A stretch of DNA of 64,000 nucleotides from Mycolicibacterium moriokaense (GCF_003201655.1 NZ_QJJU01000015.1:62001-126000), one strand, 5' to 3'. Positions 34,973 to 44,257 are shown, numbered from the stretch's first letter. Notes: generated from the sequence alone by a model not told the origin. Translations and numbers: made by a program.

Positions 34973-35817
34973 GGTACGAACTCCACTTTCGCCATCTTGA
35001 TTTGGCCGCCGTCACGCTGAAGATTGACCGACAGCCGCCAGGTGCGGGGCTCCTGCTTGGCCCCTGCGGCATTGGTGACGCGCGAGCTGGCCGACACCAG
35101 CACGACGGCCGTGTCGTTGTTCATCGACTCGACGCCGGTGGCGTTGACGGTGACCTCGGTGATCACCTTCGAGTCCTGCGCGACCTTGATGAAGTCGTCC
35201 GCTTGGTTCTTGAAGTCGTCCCTGAACTGACCCGTCGAGTTGTCGATGATGCGCTGGACGTCTTCCTTCGCCTTGTTGAAGTCCAGTGACATCAGTGTCA
35301 CGACGCTCTGCCGAGCTGCCGCGGCGTACTCGGCACTTCGCTGCTGTTCGGCGGCCTGGTCGCGGTGGTTCTTCACCATGAGCACGCTCAGCGTGATCAA
35401 TGCGCATATGCAGGCGAAGGCGATGCCCGCCGCAAGGAATTTCAGTGTCCGGCCAAGCCGCCAGCGGCGGCGCTCGCGGACCGGTTCGTCGGCGACATCT
35501 TCTTCGCGGTCTGTGCTGTCCTCGGTGTCCGAGCCTGCCTCGTCGGCCTCGGGCTCGACGTCCGTGACATCGGCGGCCTCAGTTTCGACCTCGGTGGCCT
35601 GCGCCGCGACCTCGGTGGCGGCCTGCCTGCGCAGTCGGATCGCCCGAACTCTGGCACGCGCGGCGGCGGCAGTCGCCTCCGCCTCGGCCGCCTCAGCCTC
35701 CGCTTCCTCCGCCAGCGAAAGTGCGTCTGCCGCGTCGGCCGACCGATCAGGATCCTGCTTCGGCTGATCGACGTGGTCATCGTCGATCACCGACGCGCGG
35801 CGCCTGAAAGACGGCAC
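34969..35817 (-). CDS. Mce-associated membrane protein
   Basis: 282 aa. A long charged Ala/Glu-rich region (about 20-125) probably forms a coiled coil, followed by one membrane helix (FLAAGIAFACICALITLSVLMV), and an exported domain similar to its neighbour (VVTLMSLDFNKAKEDVQRIIDNSTGQFRDDF, VVLVSASSRVTNAAG). ATG or GTG near 35817 opens the frame; GGAGGTCGC lies just upstream. First gene of the pair and directly downstream of a candidate operator (35865-35879), suggesting co-control with the Mce region. Confidence 0.85.
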   Translation of the reverse strand: MPSFRRRASVIDDDHVDQPKQDPDRSADAADALSLAEEAEAEAAEAEATAAAARARVRAIRLRRQAATEVAAQATEVETEAADVTDVEPEADEAGSDTEDSTDREEDVADEPVRERRRWRLGRTLKFLAAGIAFACICALITLSVLMVKNHRDQAAEQQRSAEYAAAARQSVVTLMSLDFNKAKEDVQRIIDNSTGQFRDDFKNQADDFIKVAQDSKVITEVTVNATGVESMNNDTAVVLVSASSRVTNAAGAKQEPRTWRLSVNLQRDGGQIKMAKVEFVP

Positions 35818-35864
35818 AGCGACCTCCTTGTCTGCTAAGTGCTAGTGCGCAATCGAGCGCAAAT

Positions 35865-35879
35865 GAGAACGTCATTATT
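35865..35879 (-). promoter_or_regulatory. Candidate shared operator, Mce-associated gene pair
   Basis: On the minus strand AATAAT-GAC-GTTCTC; the plus strand reads GAGAAC-GTC-ATTATT. The GTTCTC half is intact, the other matches GRGAAY at 4 of 6 positions. The first 12 bases GAGAACGTCATT are identical to the site upstream of the DUF35 gene at 45473. It lies 48 bp upstream of the start at 35817. Confidence 0.5.
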
Positions 35880-35973
35880 CAATTTTGAGTATTGCCGCGA
35901 CGATACCCCATCCCCAAATGGGGACCAACGCCGCGTTTCCTGCGGAAATGCTATTTACGCGCTGTGCAAACGC

Positions 35974-37419
35974 TCAGCGCAATCTGTCCTTCATCACCTT
36001 GCCCGTGGCGTTCAACGGTAGCTCGTTGAGGAAGTCAACGAATCGAGGAACCTTAAATCCGGCCATCCGGTCGCGGCTCCATTCGATCAGCTCGTCACAG
36101 CTGACGGCCGTTTCGCCGTCCTTCACCACGATGAACGCCTTGCCCACCTGACCCAACCGGTCATCGGGAACACCGATCACCGCGGCCTGCGCGACGGCGG
36201 GGTGCTCCAACAAGAATCCTTCGATCTCGGCGGGGTATGCGTTGAACCCGCCGACAATGAACATGTCTTTCTTGCGCCCGACGATCTTCAGCCGGCCGCT
36301 GTTCGTGAGGTGGCCGAGATCGCCGGTGTGCAGCCATCCGTCGGTATCGATCGTCTCGGCGGTGGCGATCGGGTCGTCGAGGTAGCCCTGCATCACGGTG
36401 AAGCCGCGCACCAGGACCTCGCCGTCGTCGGCGATGCGAAGCTCCACCCCGCCGAGAGGCAGGCCCGCCGTGGTCGCGATCTCCTCAGGCGAATCGCCGG
36501 GGCGCGACAGTGTGGCGGTGCCCCCCTCGGTCAGGCCGTACCCAGTGGCCAACAACTGGAACGGCAGTTCGTCGAACGCGCGCCTGATCAGCTCGACGGG
36601 TATGTCCGCCGCTCCGGTGACACCGACCCGCAGCGTCGCCAACTTGCTTTTGTCGTCGACCGCCAGCAGTGAGTGATACAGCGTTGGCGGACCCGGCAGA
36701 ACGGTGATCCGCTCGGCCACAACCATTTCCACCACGCGGTCGATGTCGAAGACGGCCATCGGCAGCATGGTGGCGCCGCGGATGAAGGACGACAGCAGCC
36801 CGGCCTTCAGCCCGAAGGTGTGGAAGTACGGGTTGATCTGCAGATAGCGATCGCCTTCGCGCAGGTCGATGAGCCCGCTGTACTCCTCGTAGTGGCGCAG
36901 GTTCTGGACATGGTTCATCAACACGCCCTTGGGCCTGCCGGTGGTACCCGACGTGAAGATGATCTCTGAGATGTCGGTGGACTTGACGTCGCCGCCGTCA
37001 CGCACGGACGGTGAACCGCTGCCGAGGAAGTCGGACTTCAGATCGATCACGGGCACGCCCGCGGGAGCGGTGTAGTCCTGGTCCAGGAATCCCTTCTGGA
37101 CCAGGACGGCCTTCGCCCCGCTGCGGGTGATGATGTCCGCGGCTTCCTCCGTCTTGTAGCGGGTGTTGACGGGGACAAGCGCACCGCCGGCCGTCAGCAA
37201 TCCGAACGCCGCGATCATCCATTCGGCGGAGTTGGGCGCCCAGATGGCGACGCGTTCACCCTTTTCGAGGCCGAATTCGGCGAATGCGCCTGCAGCGCAA
37301 CGAATCCGCTGACAGACCTCGGTGAAGGAAAGGCGCAGCAGACCGTCGACGACAGCTTCCTCGTCACCGAACCGATCCGCCGCGCTCAAGACCATCTCGG
37401 GGATGGTCTCCCAGCTCAT
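35974..37419 (-). CDS. Acyl-CoA synthetase (FadD-like, ANL superfamily)
   Basis: 481 aa. It activates a carboxylic acid as acyl-AMP, then acyl-CoA. Motifs: EIIFTSGTTGRPKGVLMNH (P-loop), GYGLTEGGTATLSR, DGWLHTGDLGHLTNSGRLKIVGRKKDMFIVGGFNAYPAEIE (hinge and C-terminal domain), and a late catalytic Lys in LNATGKVMKDRL. Length is short for long-chain FadD enzymes and closer to medium-chain or aromatic acid CoA ligases. Its start overlaps the amidohydrolase stop by 4 bp, so the two are coupled. Confidence 0.87.
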   Translation of the reverse strand: MSWETIPEMVLSAADRFGDEEAVVDGLLRLSFTEVCQRIRCAAGAFAEFGLEKGERVAIWAPNSAEWMIAAFGLLTAGGALVPVNTRYKTEEAADIITRSGAKAVLVQKGFLDQDYTAPAGVPVIDLKSDFLGSGSPSVRDGGDVKSTDISEIIFTSGTTGRPKGVLMNHVQNLRHYEEYSGLIDLREGDRYLQINPYFHTFGLKAGLLSSFIRGATMLPMAVFDIDRVVEMVVAERITVLPGPPTLYHSLLAVDDKSKLATLRVGVTGAADIPVELIRRAFDELPFQLLATGYGLTEGGTATLSRPGDSPEEIATTAGLPLGGVELRIADDGEVLVRGFTVMQGYLDDPIATAETIDTDGWLHTGDLGHLTNSGRLKIVGRKKDMFIVGGFNAYPAEIEGFLLEHPAVAQAAVIGVPDDRLGQVGKAFIVVKDGETAVSCDELIEWSRDRMAGFKVPRFVDFLNELPLNATGKVMKDRLR

Positions 37420-38606
37420 ACCGTGACGAGCCGACTCAGGTTGCCGCCCATGATCTTCGCCTGATCGTCCATGGAAAGGTGCTCGAGCGCAGTGATGTAG
37501 TGGGTCGGCTCTCCAAGGCCCTCCGGGTGCGGCCAGTCAGAGCCGTACAGCACCCGCTCCACGCCGATCAGGTTGATCAAGTCGTCGATGCCCTCTTCGT
37601 AGAAAGGGCTGACGTGGATTCGGTTCTTGATCTCCTCGATCGGGTTGCCGGGGAATGCCTCTGGCGCCTTCTTCCACACCTCTGCCATGTTGTCCAGTAG
37701 CGGGAACATCCACTTCGAGCCCGCCTCGACGATGCCCACCTTGAGCTTCGGGAACCGGAACAGCGCGCCATGGATCACCCAGGAGCCCACCGCGTCCTGG
37801 ATCGGGCGCCACTCGTTGAGGATCGACATCGCGTTGGTCTGGAACGGCAGCATCTCCTGCGCGGCACCGTCCCACTCCGAGGTGTATCGGGAGTAGCCGC
37901 TGTCGGAAGAGTGCATACCGACGAACACGTCGTACTCGACGCAGCGCTCCCAGAACGGGTCGAACTCTGGCAGCGCGAACGACCGCGGGCCGCGGAATCC
38001 GGGAACCGGCGCCGGGCGGATGAGGATCGCGCGGGCGCCGCGCTTGACGCACCATTCCAGCTCCTCGATCGCCTTCTCGACGATGGGCAGCGTGATCACC
38101 GGGGTGGTGAAGATTCGGTTCTGGTAGTTGAAGCCCCAGACCTCGTCGAGCCACTGGTTGAGCGAGTGGACGATGACATGGATGGCGAGCGGATCGTCGG
38201 CAAGCCGCTCCTCGATCAAGCTCGCCAGCGTCGGGAACATCAAAGTGCGGTCGAGCCCCAGCTCGTTCATCTTCTCGAGGCGCGGACCGGGCTCGAAGAA
38301 CGCCGGGATCGCGCGCATCGGCTCACCGAACAGCTCTTTCTTGCTCTTGCCGTCGGGGTTGCCGAACTTGAAGTACTCCTCCCATGCGCCTGGCCTGGCG
38401 ACCACCGAGAAGGTGGGGTTCGGAATGTAGTTGCTGATCTGACCCTTCAGCGCGATCTTGGTGCGGCCGTTGACCTCGACGTATTGGACGACGTCCTTGT
38501 ACTCCTTGGGCAGGTATTTAGTCAGCGCCTCAGGCGGCTCATAGAGATGGTTGTCCGCATCGAACAGCGGAAATGGGATGTCGACCCGGTGCGAAAGTTG
38601 ACCCAT
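37416..38606 (-). CDS. Amidohydrolase-2 family protein (TIM-barrel metal hydrolase)
   Basis: 396 aa. The N-terminal FPLFDADNHLYEPPEAL is the family metal-binding motif (D-x-D-x-H variant), and GVERVLYGSDWPHPEGL near the C-terminus carries the catalytic Asp. The fold matches ACMSD-type decarboxylases and hydrolases found in aromatic or steroid-type catabolism. The substrate is not predictable. ATG at 38606 is chosen because AGGAG lies 6 nt upstream; an earlier in-frame start would overlap the next gene. A perfect inverted repeat (38629-38643) lies just upstream, within the 38-bp gap. Confidence 0.82.
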   Translation of the reverse strand: MGQLSHRVDIPFPLFDADNHLYEPPEALTKYLPKEYKDVVQYVEVNGRTKIALKGQISNYIPNPTFSVVARPGAWEEYFKFGNPDGKSKKELFGEPMRAIPAFFEPGPRLEKMNELGLDRTLMFPTLASLIEERLADDPLAIHVIVHSLNQWLDEVWGFNYQNRIFTTPVITLPIVEKAIEELEWCVKRGARAILIRPAPVPGFRGPRSFALPEFDPFWERCVEYDVFVGMHSSDSGYSRYTSEWDGAAQEMLPFQTNAMSILNEWRPIQDAVGSWVIHGALFRFPKLKVGIVEAGSKWMFPLLDNMAEVWKKAPEAFPGNPIEEIKNRIHVSPFYEEGIDDLINLIGVERVLYGSDWPHPEGLGEPTHYITALEHLSMDDQAKIMGGNLSRLVTV

Positions 38607-38628
38607 GGAACACTCCTTATCCTCTTGG

Positions 38629-38643
38629 GAGAATCCTATTCTC
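38629..38643 (-). promoter_or_regulatory. Candidate shared operator, amidohydrolase-fadD operon
   Basis: Perfect inverted repeat GAGAAT-CCT-ATTCTC, 6-bp arms with a 3-bp centre. It fills the gap between the stop of the ligase gene (38645) and the ribosome-binding site of the amidohydrolase gene. This is the most symmetrical copy of the repeat shared by seven intergenic regions in the right half of the window. Confidence 0.62.
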
Positions 38644-38644
38644 A

Positions 38645-40180
38645 CTAGCTGCTCAACGCAATATCCTGCCGGACCAGGAACTTCTGCACCTTGCCGCTCG
38701 CGGTGCGCGGAAAGTCGTCGACTTGGTGCAGCTGCTCGGGCCACTTCTGAGTGGCAACGCCTGCCCGCTTGAAGTGGTCGCGAACCTCCTCGATGGTCGG
38801 CATCGCGTGACCGGTCTTGAGGCGCAGGACCGCGGCGGCGCGCTCCCCCAGCCGGGCGTCAGGAGCGGCCACAACAACCGCCTCCGCGACGGCGGGCATG
38901 GCGAGCAGAACCTCCTCGACCTCGAGCGCGCTGATGTTCTCGCCGCCGCGGATGATGACGTCGGCCTTGCGGTCGGTGATCGTGAGGTAACCGTCGTCGT
39001 CGAGCGTCCCGATATCGCCGGTGCGGTACCAGCCGTCCGCGTCGAAGGCCTTGTCGGTCAGTTCCGGGTCGGTATAGCCAAGACAGAGGTCCGGGCCGCG
39101 GCTGTAGATCTCGCCGTCAGGACCCAGCCGGATCTCGACGCCTGGCCGCGGGTTGCCGTCGGTGAAGAGCCGCTTGTCCTCCGGTGCGCTCGGTGAGGAA
39201 CCGGTGATGGACGGGTGCTCGCTGCTGCCGTACGACCGGAAGACGAACATGCCGAGATCGGCAAGGCGGCGGGTCACCGCCGCGGGGACGGTCGAGCCGC
39301 CAAGGCCAACGGTCGTGAAGTGGCGCAGATGTTCTGCGGTGCAGTCGGGGTGGTCCAGCACGCTGGTGACGAAGTAGGGCGGTCCGCCGCCGATCGAGAG
39401 CCCGTCGCGCTCGATGAGCTTGAGCACTTTGGCCGGGTCCCAGACGTCGCACAGATCGATGGGTGCGCCCTCGAGCACCGGAATGAGGAAGGCGGCCAAC
39501 ATGCCGACGAAGTGGCCGACCGGGGTGCCGGTGAGTTGGCGGCCACGCTCGGCCGGGTAGTTCTCCAGCAGTTGGCGTGTCTCGAAACCCAGGGTCTGAT
39601 GGCTGTGCACGACGCCCTTGGGATTGCTCGTTGTGCCGGAGGTGAAGGCGATCAACGCCGGGCTGGCTGGATCGGCGGCGAGGGTGCCTTCCAGCGGCTC
39701 GGTGTCGAGCAGATCTTCGTAGTTTTTTCCGACGAGCCCCACTACCGGGATGTCCGCGCAGAGATCCGGATGAAACTGCATGCGCCCGAACTCTTCTGCG
39801 GTGATGAAGACGCGCGGCTTGGCCGTCCCGATGATGTGGCCGAGCTCCTTGCGTCCGTAGAAGTGCACAATCGGCACGGTCACGGCGCCGAGGAATGCCG
39901 ACGCCCAAAACGCTGCCGCTGCCTCCTTCCAGTTCGGAAGTTGCAACGCCACCACATCGCCGGGGCCGACGCCACGTGCGCGGAGCCCGGCGGCGAGTCT
40001 GCGCGCCTCGATCTCGACGTCATGGAATGTGCCCGCGAAGGGGCGGACATCCGAATGCACGTGGAACCCCGCGTCGGGGCTCGCCTGCAGTCCGCGCGCG
40101 ATCAGATCGCCGAGGGTGTCCTGTGTCCACCACCCTTCGTCGACATAGCGTTTGGTCAGCTCGACAGGGATATTGCGCAT
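38645..40180 (-). CDS. Acyl-CoA synthetase / AMP-dependent ligase
   Basis: 511 aa ANL-superfamily enzyme. P-loop LIAFTSGTTSNPKGVVHSH, SYGSSEHPSITGSSPS (A5-like), DGWYRTGDIGTLDDDGYLTITDRKADVIIRGGENISALEVEE, and catalytic Lys in PRTASGKVQKFL. Similar to cyclohexanecarboxylate or bile acid and steroid acid CoA ligases, but substrate is a guess. ATG at 40180 is used, with GGAGG 11 nt upstream; GTG at 40192 has that sequence directly abutting. It is divergent from the enoyl-CoA hydratase gene, with a candidate operator between. Confidence 0.86.
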   Translation of the reverse strand: MRNIPVELTKRYVDEGWWTQDTLGDLIARGLQASPDAGFHVHSDVRPFAGTFHDVEIEARRLAAGLRARGVGPGDVVALQLPNWKEAAAAFWASAFLGAVTVPIVHFYGRKELGHIIGTAKPRVFITAEEFGRMQFHPDLCADIPVVGLVGKNYEDLLDTEPLEGTLAADPASPALIAFTSGTTSNPKGVVHSHQTLGFETRQLLENYPAERGRQLTGTPVGHFVGMLAAFLIPVLEGAPIDLCDVWDPAKVLKLIERDGLSIGGGPPYFVTSVLDHPDCTAEHLRHFTTVGLGGSTVPAAVTRRLADLGMFVFRSYGSSEHPSITGSSPSAPEDKRLFTDGNPRPGVEIRLGPDGEIYSRGPDLCLGYTDPELTDKAFDADGWYRTGDIGTLDDDGYLTITDRKADVIIRGGENISALEVEEVLLAMPAVAEAVVVAAPDARLGERAAAVLRLKTGHAMPTIEEVRDHFKRAGVATQKWPEQLHQVDDFPRTASGKVQKFLVRQDIALSS

Positions 40181-40215
40181 GCTTGGAGGCACCTCCGGAG
40201 TCCCGACGCGATGCT

Positions 40216-40234
40216 ATTCTCCGATAGAGAGAAT
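40216..40234. promoter_or_regulatory. Candidate shared operator, divergent ligase / hydratase promoter
   Basis: ATTCTC-CGATAGA-GAGAAT, perfect 6-bp arms with a 7-bp centre. It sits in the 81-bp gap between the starts at 40180 (leftward) and 40262 (rightward), so one bound regulator could control both genes. Same arm sequence as the 3-bp-spaced copies, with wider spacing also seen at 45460-45478. Confidence 0.6.
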
Positions 40235-40261
40235 GCCAATACCGCAGATGGAGAACGCTTG

Positions 40262-40978
40262 ATGGTCGACCTCGAATTGGACGACGGCCTCGCGGTCGTC
40301 ACCATCGACCGGCCGCACGCCCGCAATGCCATCTCACTGGAGACGATGGACCAGCTGGAGAAGGCGCTCGACGGGGCCGAGGGTGCCCGGGCGCTGGTTC
40401 TGACGGGTGCCGGCGACCGCGCGTTCGTCTCCGGCGGCGACCTCAAGGAACTCAGCGCGCTGCGCACCGAACTCGAAGCGTCGTCGATGGCTTTCCGGAT
40501 GCGGTCGATCTGCGATCGGATCGCCGGTTTCCCAACTCCCACCATCGCCGTGCTGAACGGCCATGCGCTTGGCGGCGGCGCAGAGTTCGCGGTGGCGGCC
40601 GACATCCGGCTTGCGGCCGAGGACATCAAGATCGGCTTCAATCAGGTGACGCTGGAAATCATGCCGGCATGGGGCGGCGCCGAGCGGCTGGTCGCGCTGG
40701 TGGGCTACAGCAAGGCACTGTTGCTGGCGGGCACTGGCAGCGTTCTCGACGCCGCCGAAGCGCAGCGAATCGGCTTGGTGGACAAGGTGTTACCGCGGGC
40801 TTCCTTTGACGCCGAATGGCGCGCAATCGCGAAATCTCTGGCAACCGGTCCAGCCGGCGAGATCAAGCGCGTCATGAAGGGCGTCCCGACGACCGAGGCC
40901 GTTGCCGCGTTCGCGCGCCTGTGGGTGGCCGACGAACACTGGGCCGCAGCCGACAAGGTGATGAAGCGCGGCAAGTAG
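40262..40978 (+). CDS. Enoyl-CoA hydratase/isomerase family protein
   Basis: 238 aa crotonase-fold enzyme for the hydration step of beta-oxidation-like degradation. IDRPHARNAIS, oxyanion-hole segment GAGDRAFVSGGDLKEL, and NGHALGGGAEFAVAADIRLAAED carry the usual features, including the first catalytic Glu region. The second Glu region reads LEIMPAWGG. ATG at 40262 has GGAGAACG upstream. Divergent from the CoA ligase gene, implying that the same substrate is activated and then hydrated. Confidence 0.86.
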   Translation: MVDLELDDGLAVVTIDRPHARNAISLETMDQLEKALDGAEGARALVLTGAGDRAFVSGGDLKELSALRTELEASSMAFRMRSICDRIAGFPTPTIAVLNGHALGGGAEFAVAADIRLAAEDIKIGFNQVTLEIMPAWGGAERLVALVGYSKALLLAGTGSVLDAAEAQRIGLVDKVLPRASFDAEWRAIAKSLATGPAGEIKRVMKGVPTTEAVAAFARLWVADEHWAAADKVMKRGK

Positions 40979-41090
40979 TTTCCCGGTGGCGCACCTTACC
41001 GACTTTTGCATGAGGGTTGTGATTCCATCGAATTCACAGCCTTGGTGCAGATCTGGGTGAACTCAACACCTCCCAACTTAAGATCCGGGT

Positions 41091-41909
41091 ATGCAGGAGA
41101 TCACTTCCCTTATCACCGGCCGCGCGTTTCTCGAGGGTCCGCGCTGGCATGAGGGTGCGCTGTTCGTCTCCGATATGCATGGCGATGCCGTACTGCGCGT
41201 CACGGAGCAGGGCGACGTCTCGACGGTGGTTGAAATCGAGCAGCCTTCGGGGTTGGGTTGGCTTCCCGACGGTTCGTTGCTGGTCTGCGCAATGGCACGG
41301 CGTTGTGTGATGCGCTTTGACGGTTCGCGACTGATGGTGCACGCCGACCTCACCTCACTTGCGCCATTTGAGATCAACGACATGTGCGTCGACCGCTATG
41401 GCCACGCCTTCGTCGGACAGTTCGGCTACGACATGTGGGGCGGCGGCGCGCCCACAGAGGCTCCCCTGCTGCGCGTTGACCCCGACGGTACGGCTCGAGA
41501 GGTTGCCGACGATTTGCGCATGGCAAACGGCATGGTCATCACCGCGGATCAGTCGACATTGCTCGTGGCCGAAAGCTGGGGAAAGCGCATCACCGGGTTC
41601 GACTTGGGAAATGACGGGACAGTGAGCAATCGACGCGTGTGGGCTGACCTCGACGACTATCCCGACGGCATCGGTATCGACGCCGAAGACCGCGTCTGGG
41701 TAGCGAGCCCTGTCTCTGACAGGTTCACCCGCGTGGTCGGCGGTGGCGAAGTGACCGCGGTTGTCGATACGCCCGACCGGCACGCGATCGCATGCGCCGT
41801 CGGCGGTACCGACGGCAACACTCTCTACATGCTGACATCCACCACCCTCGGCGACCGAGCCGATTCGCGGACGGTCATGGGTGCCGCGGTCGAAACCGTC
41901 CCCGTCTAG
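41091..41909 (+). CDS. SMP-30/gluconolactonase-like beta-propeller protein
   Basis: 272 aa six-bladed propeller. EGPRWHEGALFVSDMHG is the N-terminal metal-binding motif (Glu), EINDMCVDRYGHAFVGQFG and RMANGMVI give the central Asn ligands, and YPDGIGIDAEDRVWVAS the Asp. Members hydrolyse lactones or esters with a divalent cation. In catabolic clusters they often open a ring lactone, so it may follow a Baeyer-Villiger or P450 step here. ATG at 41091 has AGGAG overlapping its start; 112 bp separate it from the hydratase gene. Confidence 0.83.
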   Translation: MQEITSLITGRAFLEGPRWHEGALFVSDMHGDAVLRVTEQGDVSTVVEIEQPSGLGWLPDGSLLVCAMARRCVMRFDGSRLMVHADLTSLAPFEINDMCVDRYGHAFVGQFGYDMWGGGAPTEAPLLRVDPDGTAREVADDLRMANGMVITADQSTLLVAESWGKRITGFDLGNDGTVSNRRVWADLDDYPDGIGIDAEDRVWVASPVSDRFTRVVGGGEVTAVVDTPDRHAIACAVGGTDGNTLYMLTSTTLGDRADSRTVMGAAVETVPV

Positions 41910-41925
41910 GCCACAAGCGCCGACG

Positions 41926-42438
41926 TCAGCCGCGGATCGGGTCGCTGCCGTCCCAGCTCGTCGCGGCATCGCGGATGTGCGCCGAACTAGCCAGCGTCGC
42001 TCCGGTGAGCTCGGAGATTTCGATGACCGCCGCGGGGCTGCCTGGCGGCTCGACGTAGGCGAATCGCACGCCAAATCCCTCGCCGCCGGACCATACGACG
42101 GGCCAGCCTGCATCCGTGACAGCCTTCATGGTGGCATCGAAATCCTCTGCCCAGTACGCCAACTGGTGATAGCCGGGGCCATTGGACTCGAGGAACTCGG
42201 TGAAGATGCTTGGCGCGTCGTCCTCCTGTTGGATCAGCTCGACCTGCAACTCGCCACTGTTGGACAGCGCGAGCGTCAGCGTGGTCTCGCAGGGTTCGCC
42301 GCGGTACAGCGCGCGCATCGGCAGCCCGCGTATCACGAACCATGGACCCACACCAAGCTCGATCCAGCTCGCGAGCGCGTCGTCGAGATCTGTGACGACA
42401 TAACCGATCTGACGGATCGGTCCTGGAAGCACACTCAT
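41926..42438 (-). CDS. VOC (glyoxalase/dioxygenase) superfamily protein
   Basis: 170 aa, one or two VOC beta-alpha-beta modules. IRQIGYVVTDLDDALASWIE at the start and GYHQLAYWAEDFDATMKAV in the middle carry the metal-ligand positions; VELIQQEDDAP is the conserved Glu strand. Possible glyoxalase, epimerase or extradiol-type lyase. Last gene of a four-gene leftward operon, overlapping the alcohol dehydrogenase by 4 bp. Confidence 0.75.
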   Translation of the reverse strand: MSVLPGPIRQIGYVVTDLDDALASWIELGVGPWFVIRGLPMRALYRGEPCETTLTLALSNSGELQVELIQQEDDAPSIFTEFLESNGPGYHQLAYWAEDFDATMKAVTDAGWPVVWSGGEGFGVRFAYVEPPGSPAAVIEISELTGATLASSAHIRDAATSWDGSDPIRG

Positions 42439-43457
42439 GATGCCGTGGGATGCACGACGACGCGCGGCGGTCCCTGGGATTTGCGCGCCGAATCGATCGC
42501 GTCGGGCACCTCGTCGAGGCCGATGACCTTGCCGATGCTGGGCAGCGGATCAAGGCGGCCGTCGACGACGGCGTCGAGCGTGCCGTACCAGTCGACCGGA
42601 TGCGGGCCGCCGCCGAACTGGATGGTGACGCCCTTGTGCGTGGCCGCCGTGACCGACACCGAGTCGCTGCCGTGCCAGCCGCCCGCGGCATACAGACGGG
42701 CTATGAACTCACACGACTCGATGATGCTGGTGAGCAGTCCCGGCGCGCCGACGCATTCGAAGATGACCTGTGGCTTTTGAATTCGTTTGTCCCTGGCAAC
42801 TTCTCGCCACACTTCGTAAGGCGACCGCTCCGAAGGGTTGACAAGCACGTCTGCGCCGAACTTCTTGGCGTAGTCCAGTCGTTCTGCGTTGTAATCGGCC
42901 ACAATGATCGGGCTGACGCCACGCGCGACCAGGGCCGCCACCGCGGAAAGTCCGATGGCGCCCGCGCCGATCACGAGCGGCAGCTCGCCAGGCGCGATGG
43001 CAGAACTGCGAACGTAGAACTCCCCGACCGCGAATGCGTCGACTACCGCAACGGCGTCATTCGGGACGCCGTCGGGCACCGTACGCGACAGCACCTCGGA
43101 CACCAGCATGAGTTCACCGAACGCCCCGGGGGCGTCCGGATCGTGTCCGATCACATGTGGTTCCGCGCCATGGCGAATCAACAGCGGCAGGCTGGTGACG
43201 CGTGACCCGATCGGAAAGTCACCGGAGCACTCCGGGCCGTGGCCGACCACCTCGCCGATGAACTCGTGCCCCATGATGGTGTCCCGCGCGGAATCCCATG
43301 CGAACCGCGGCGCAGAGTTCGGGTGATCCATGTAATGCACGTCGGACGCGCAGATCGCGGCACTCAGCGGCCGCAACAACAGCTGACCGGGGCCCGGGAC
43401 AGGATCGGCGGTGTCGCGAACCTCCAGCCGGCCATCGCGCAAGACGACCGCCCGCAT
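42435..43457 (-). CDS. Zinc-type alcohol dehydrogenase (MDR family)
   Basis: 340 aa medium-chain dehydrogenase. The catalytic zinc region ICASDVHY and GHEFIGEVVGHGPE is present, and the NAD-binding motif is GAGAIGLSAVAAL. The lobe that normally holds the four structural-zinc Cys (near residues 85-115) has none, so it probably lacks the structural zinc. It overlaps the SDR gene upstream (TGATG) and the VOC gene downstream (ATGA). Probably oxidises an alcohol of the pathway substrate. Confidence 0.84.
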   Translation of the reverse strand: MRAVVLRDGRLEVRDTADPVPGPGQLLLRPLSAAICASDVHYMDHPNSAPRFAWDSARDTIMGHEFIGEVVGHGPECSGDFPIGSRVTSLPLLIRHGAEPHVIGHDPDAPGAFGELMLVSEVLSRTVPDGVPNDAVAVVDAFAVGEFYVRSSAIAPGELPLVIGAGAIGLSAVAALVARGVSPIIVADYNAERLDYAKKFGADVLVNPSERSPYEVWREVARDKRIQKPQVIFECVGAPGLLTSIIESCEFIARLYAAGGWHGSDSVSVTAATHKGVTIQFGGGPHPVDWYGTLDAVVDGRLDPLPSIGKVIGLDEVPDAIDSARKSQGPPRVVVHPTAS

Positions 43458-44257
43458 CAGTCCGCCCGCTTGCTTGCGAAATCCAGGGATGCCGCACTCA
43501 TCATCTCGACCAGGGTCCGGCGGTCGATCGTCCAGACCTGCGATGCCACCGCCCTGTTGGTTTCACCCACCACGTGGACAGGTCCGTTGGCGATGTTCTC
43601 GATGATCTCTCGGGCCACATCGTCGGACAGCATGTGCATCTGGGGGTCGTACTCAAATCCCATGCGCTGAAATGCCGGGGTGTAGGTCATGCCGAGCGGT
43701 GTGCAGCACACGTCGACGCCGTATGGACGTAGCTCGGCCCACAAGCCCTCGGCGAAGTTGTGTTGGAACGCCTTCACCGCGGAGTACACCGCGAGGGTGG
43801 CCGAGCCTGCGACACAGGCAAGCGACGCGACGAACACGATGCCGCCGTGGCCACGCTCGCGCATCGCCGTCCCGAAGTGGTGAGCCAGCGCGATGGGGCC
43901 GACGCAGTCGAGCTTGATCTGCTTGAGCGAGTAGTCGAGTTCATTGTCCAGGAACGCCGAGGTCCGGTCCGAGGCACCGGCGTTGTAGACGACGAGGCCG
44001 ACGTCGAGCCCCGCGGTCGCGTCGGCGACCCGTGCGGTTACGTCGGGGTCGGTGAGGTCTTGGACAACGACACGCGTCTGCACTCCGTGCTGCTCGCCCG
44101 CGCGGGTTGCTACCTCTTCGAGCAACGCCCCGTTTCGCGCGATCAGCACGAGATCCAGTCCCCGCGCAGCCAATTGGTCGGCCAGGCTGGCGCCGATGCC
44201 TTCGGACGCCCCTGCGATGACGGCCCACCGTCCGTACTTGTCCCGGAAGTCGGTCAT
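43457..44257 (-). CDS. Short-chain dehydrogenase/reductase
   Basis: 266 aa classical SDR. GASEGIGASLADQLAARG, VYNAGASD (NAG motif variant), VFVASLACVAGSAT and YSAVKAF carrying the catalytic Tyr and Lys. It resembles the CmrA/hydroxysteroid group in its overall pattern. Overlaps the SnoaL-like gene by 4 bp upstream and the alcohol dehydrogenase by 1 bp downstream, in the same operon. Confidence 0.85.
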   Translation of the reverse strand: MTDFRDKYGRWAVIAGASEGIGASLADQLAARGLDLVLIARNGALLEEVATRAGEQHGVQTRVVVQDLTDPDVTARVADATAGLDVGLVVYNAGASDRTSAFLDNELDYSLKQIKLDCVGPIALAHHFGTAMRERGHGGIVFVASLACVAGSATLAVYSAVKAFQHNFAEGLWAELRPYGVDVCCTPLGMTYTPAFQRMGFEYDPQMHMLSDDVAREIIENIANGPVHVVGETNRAVASQVWTIDRRTLVEMMSAASLDFASKRAD

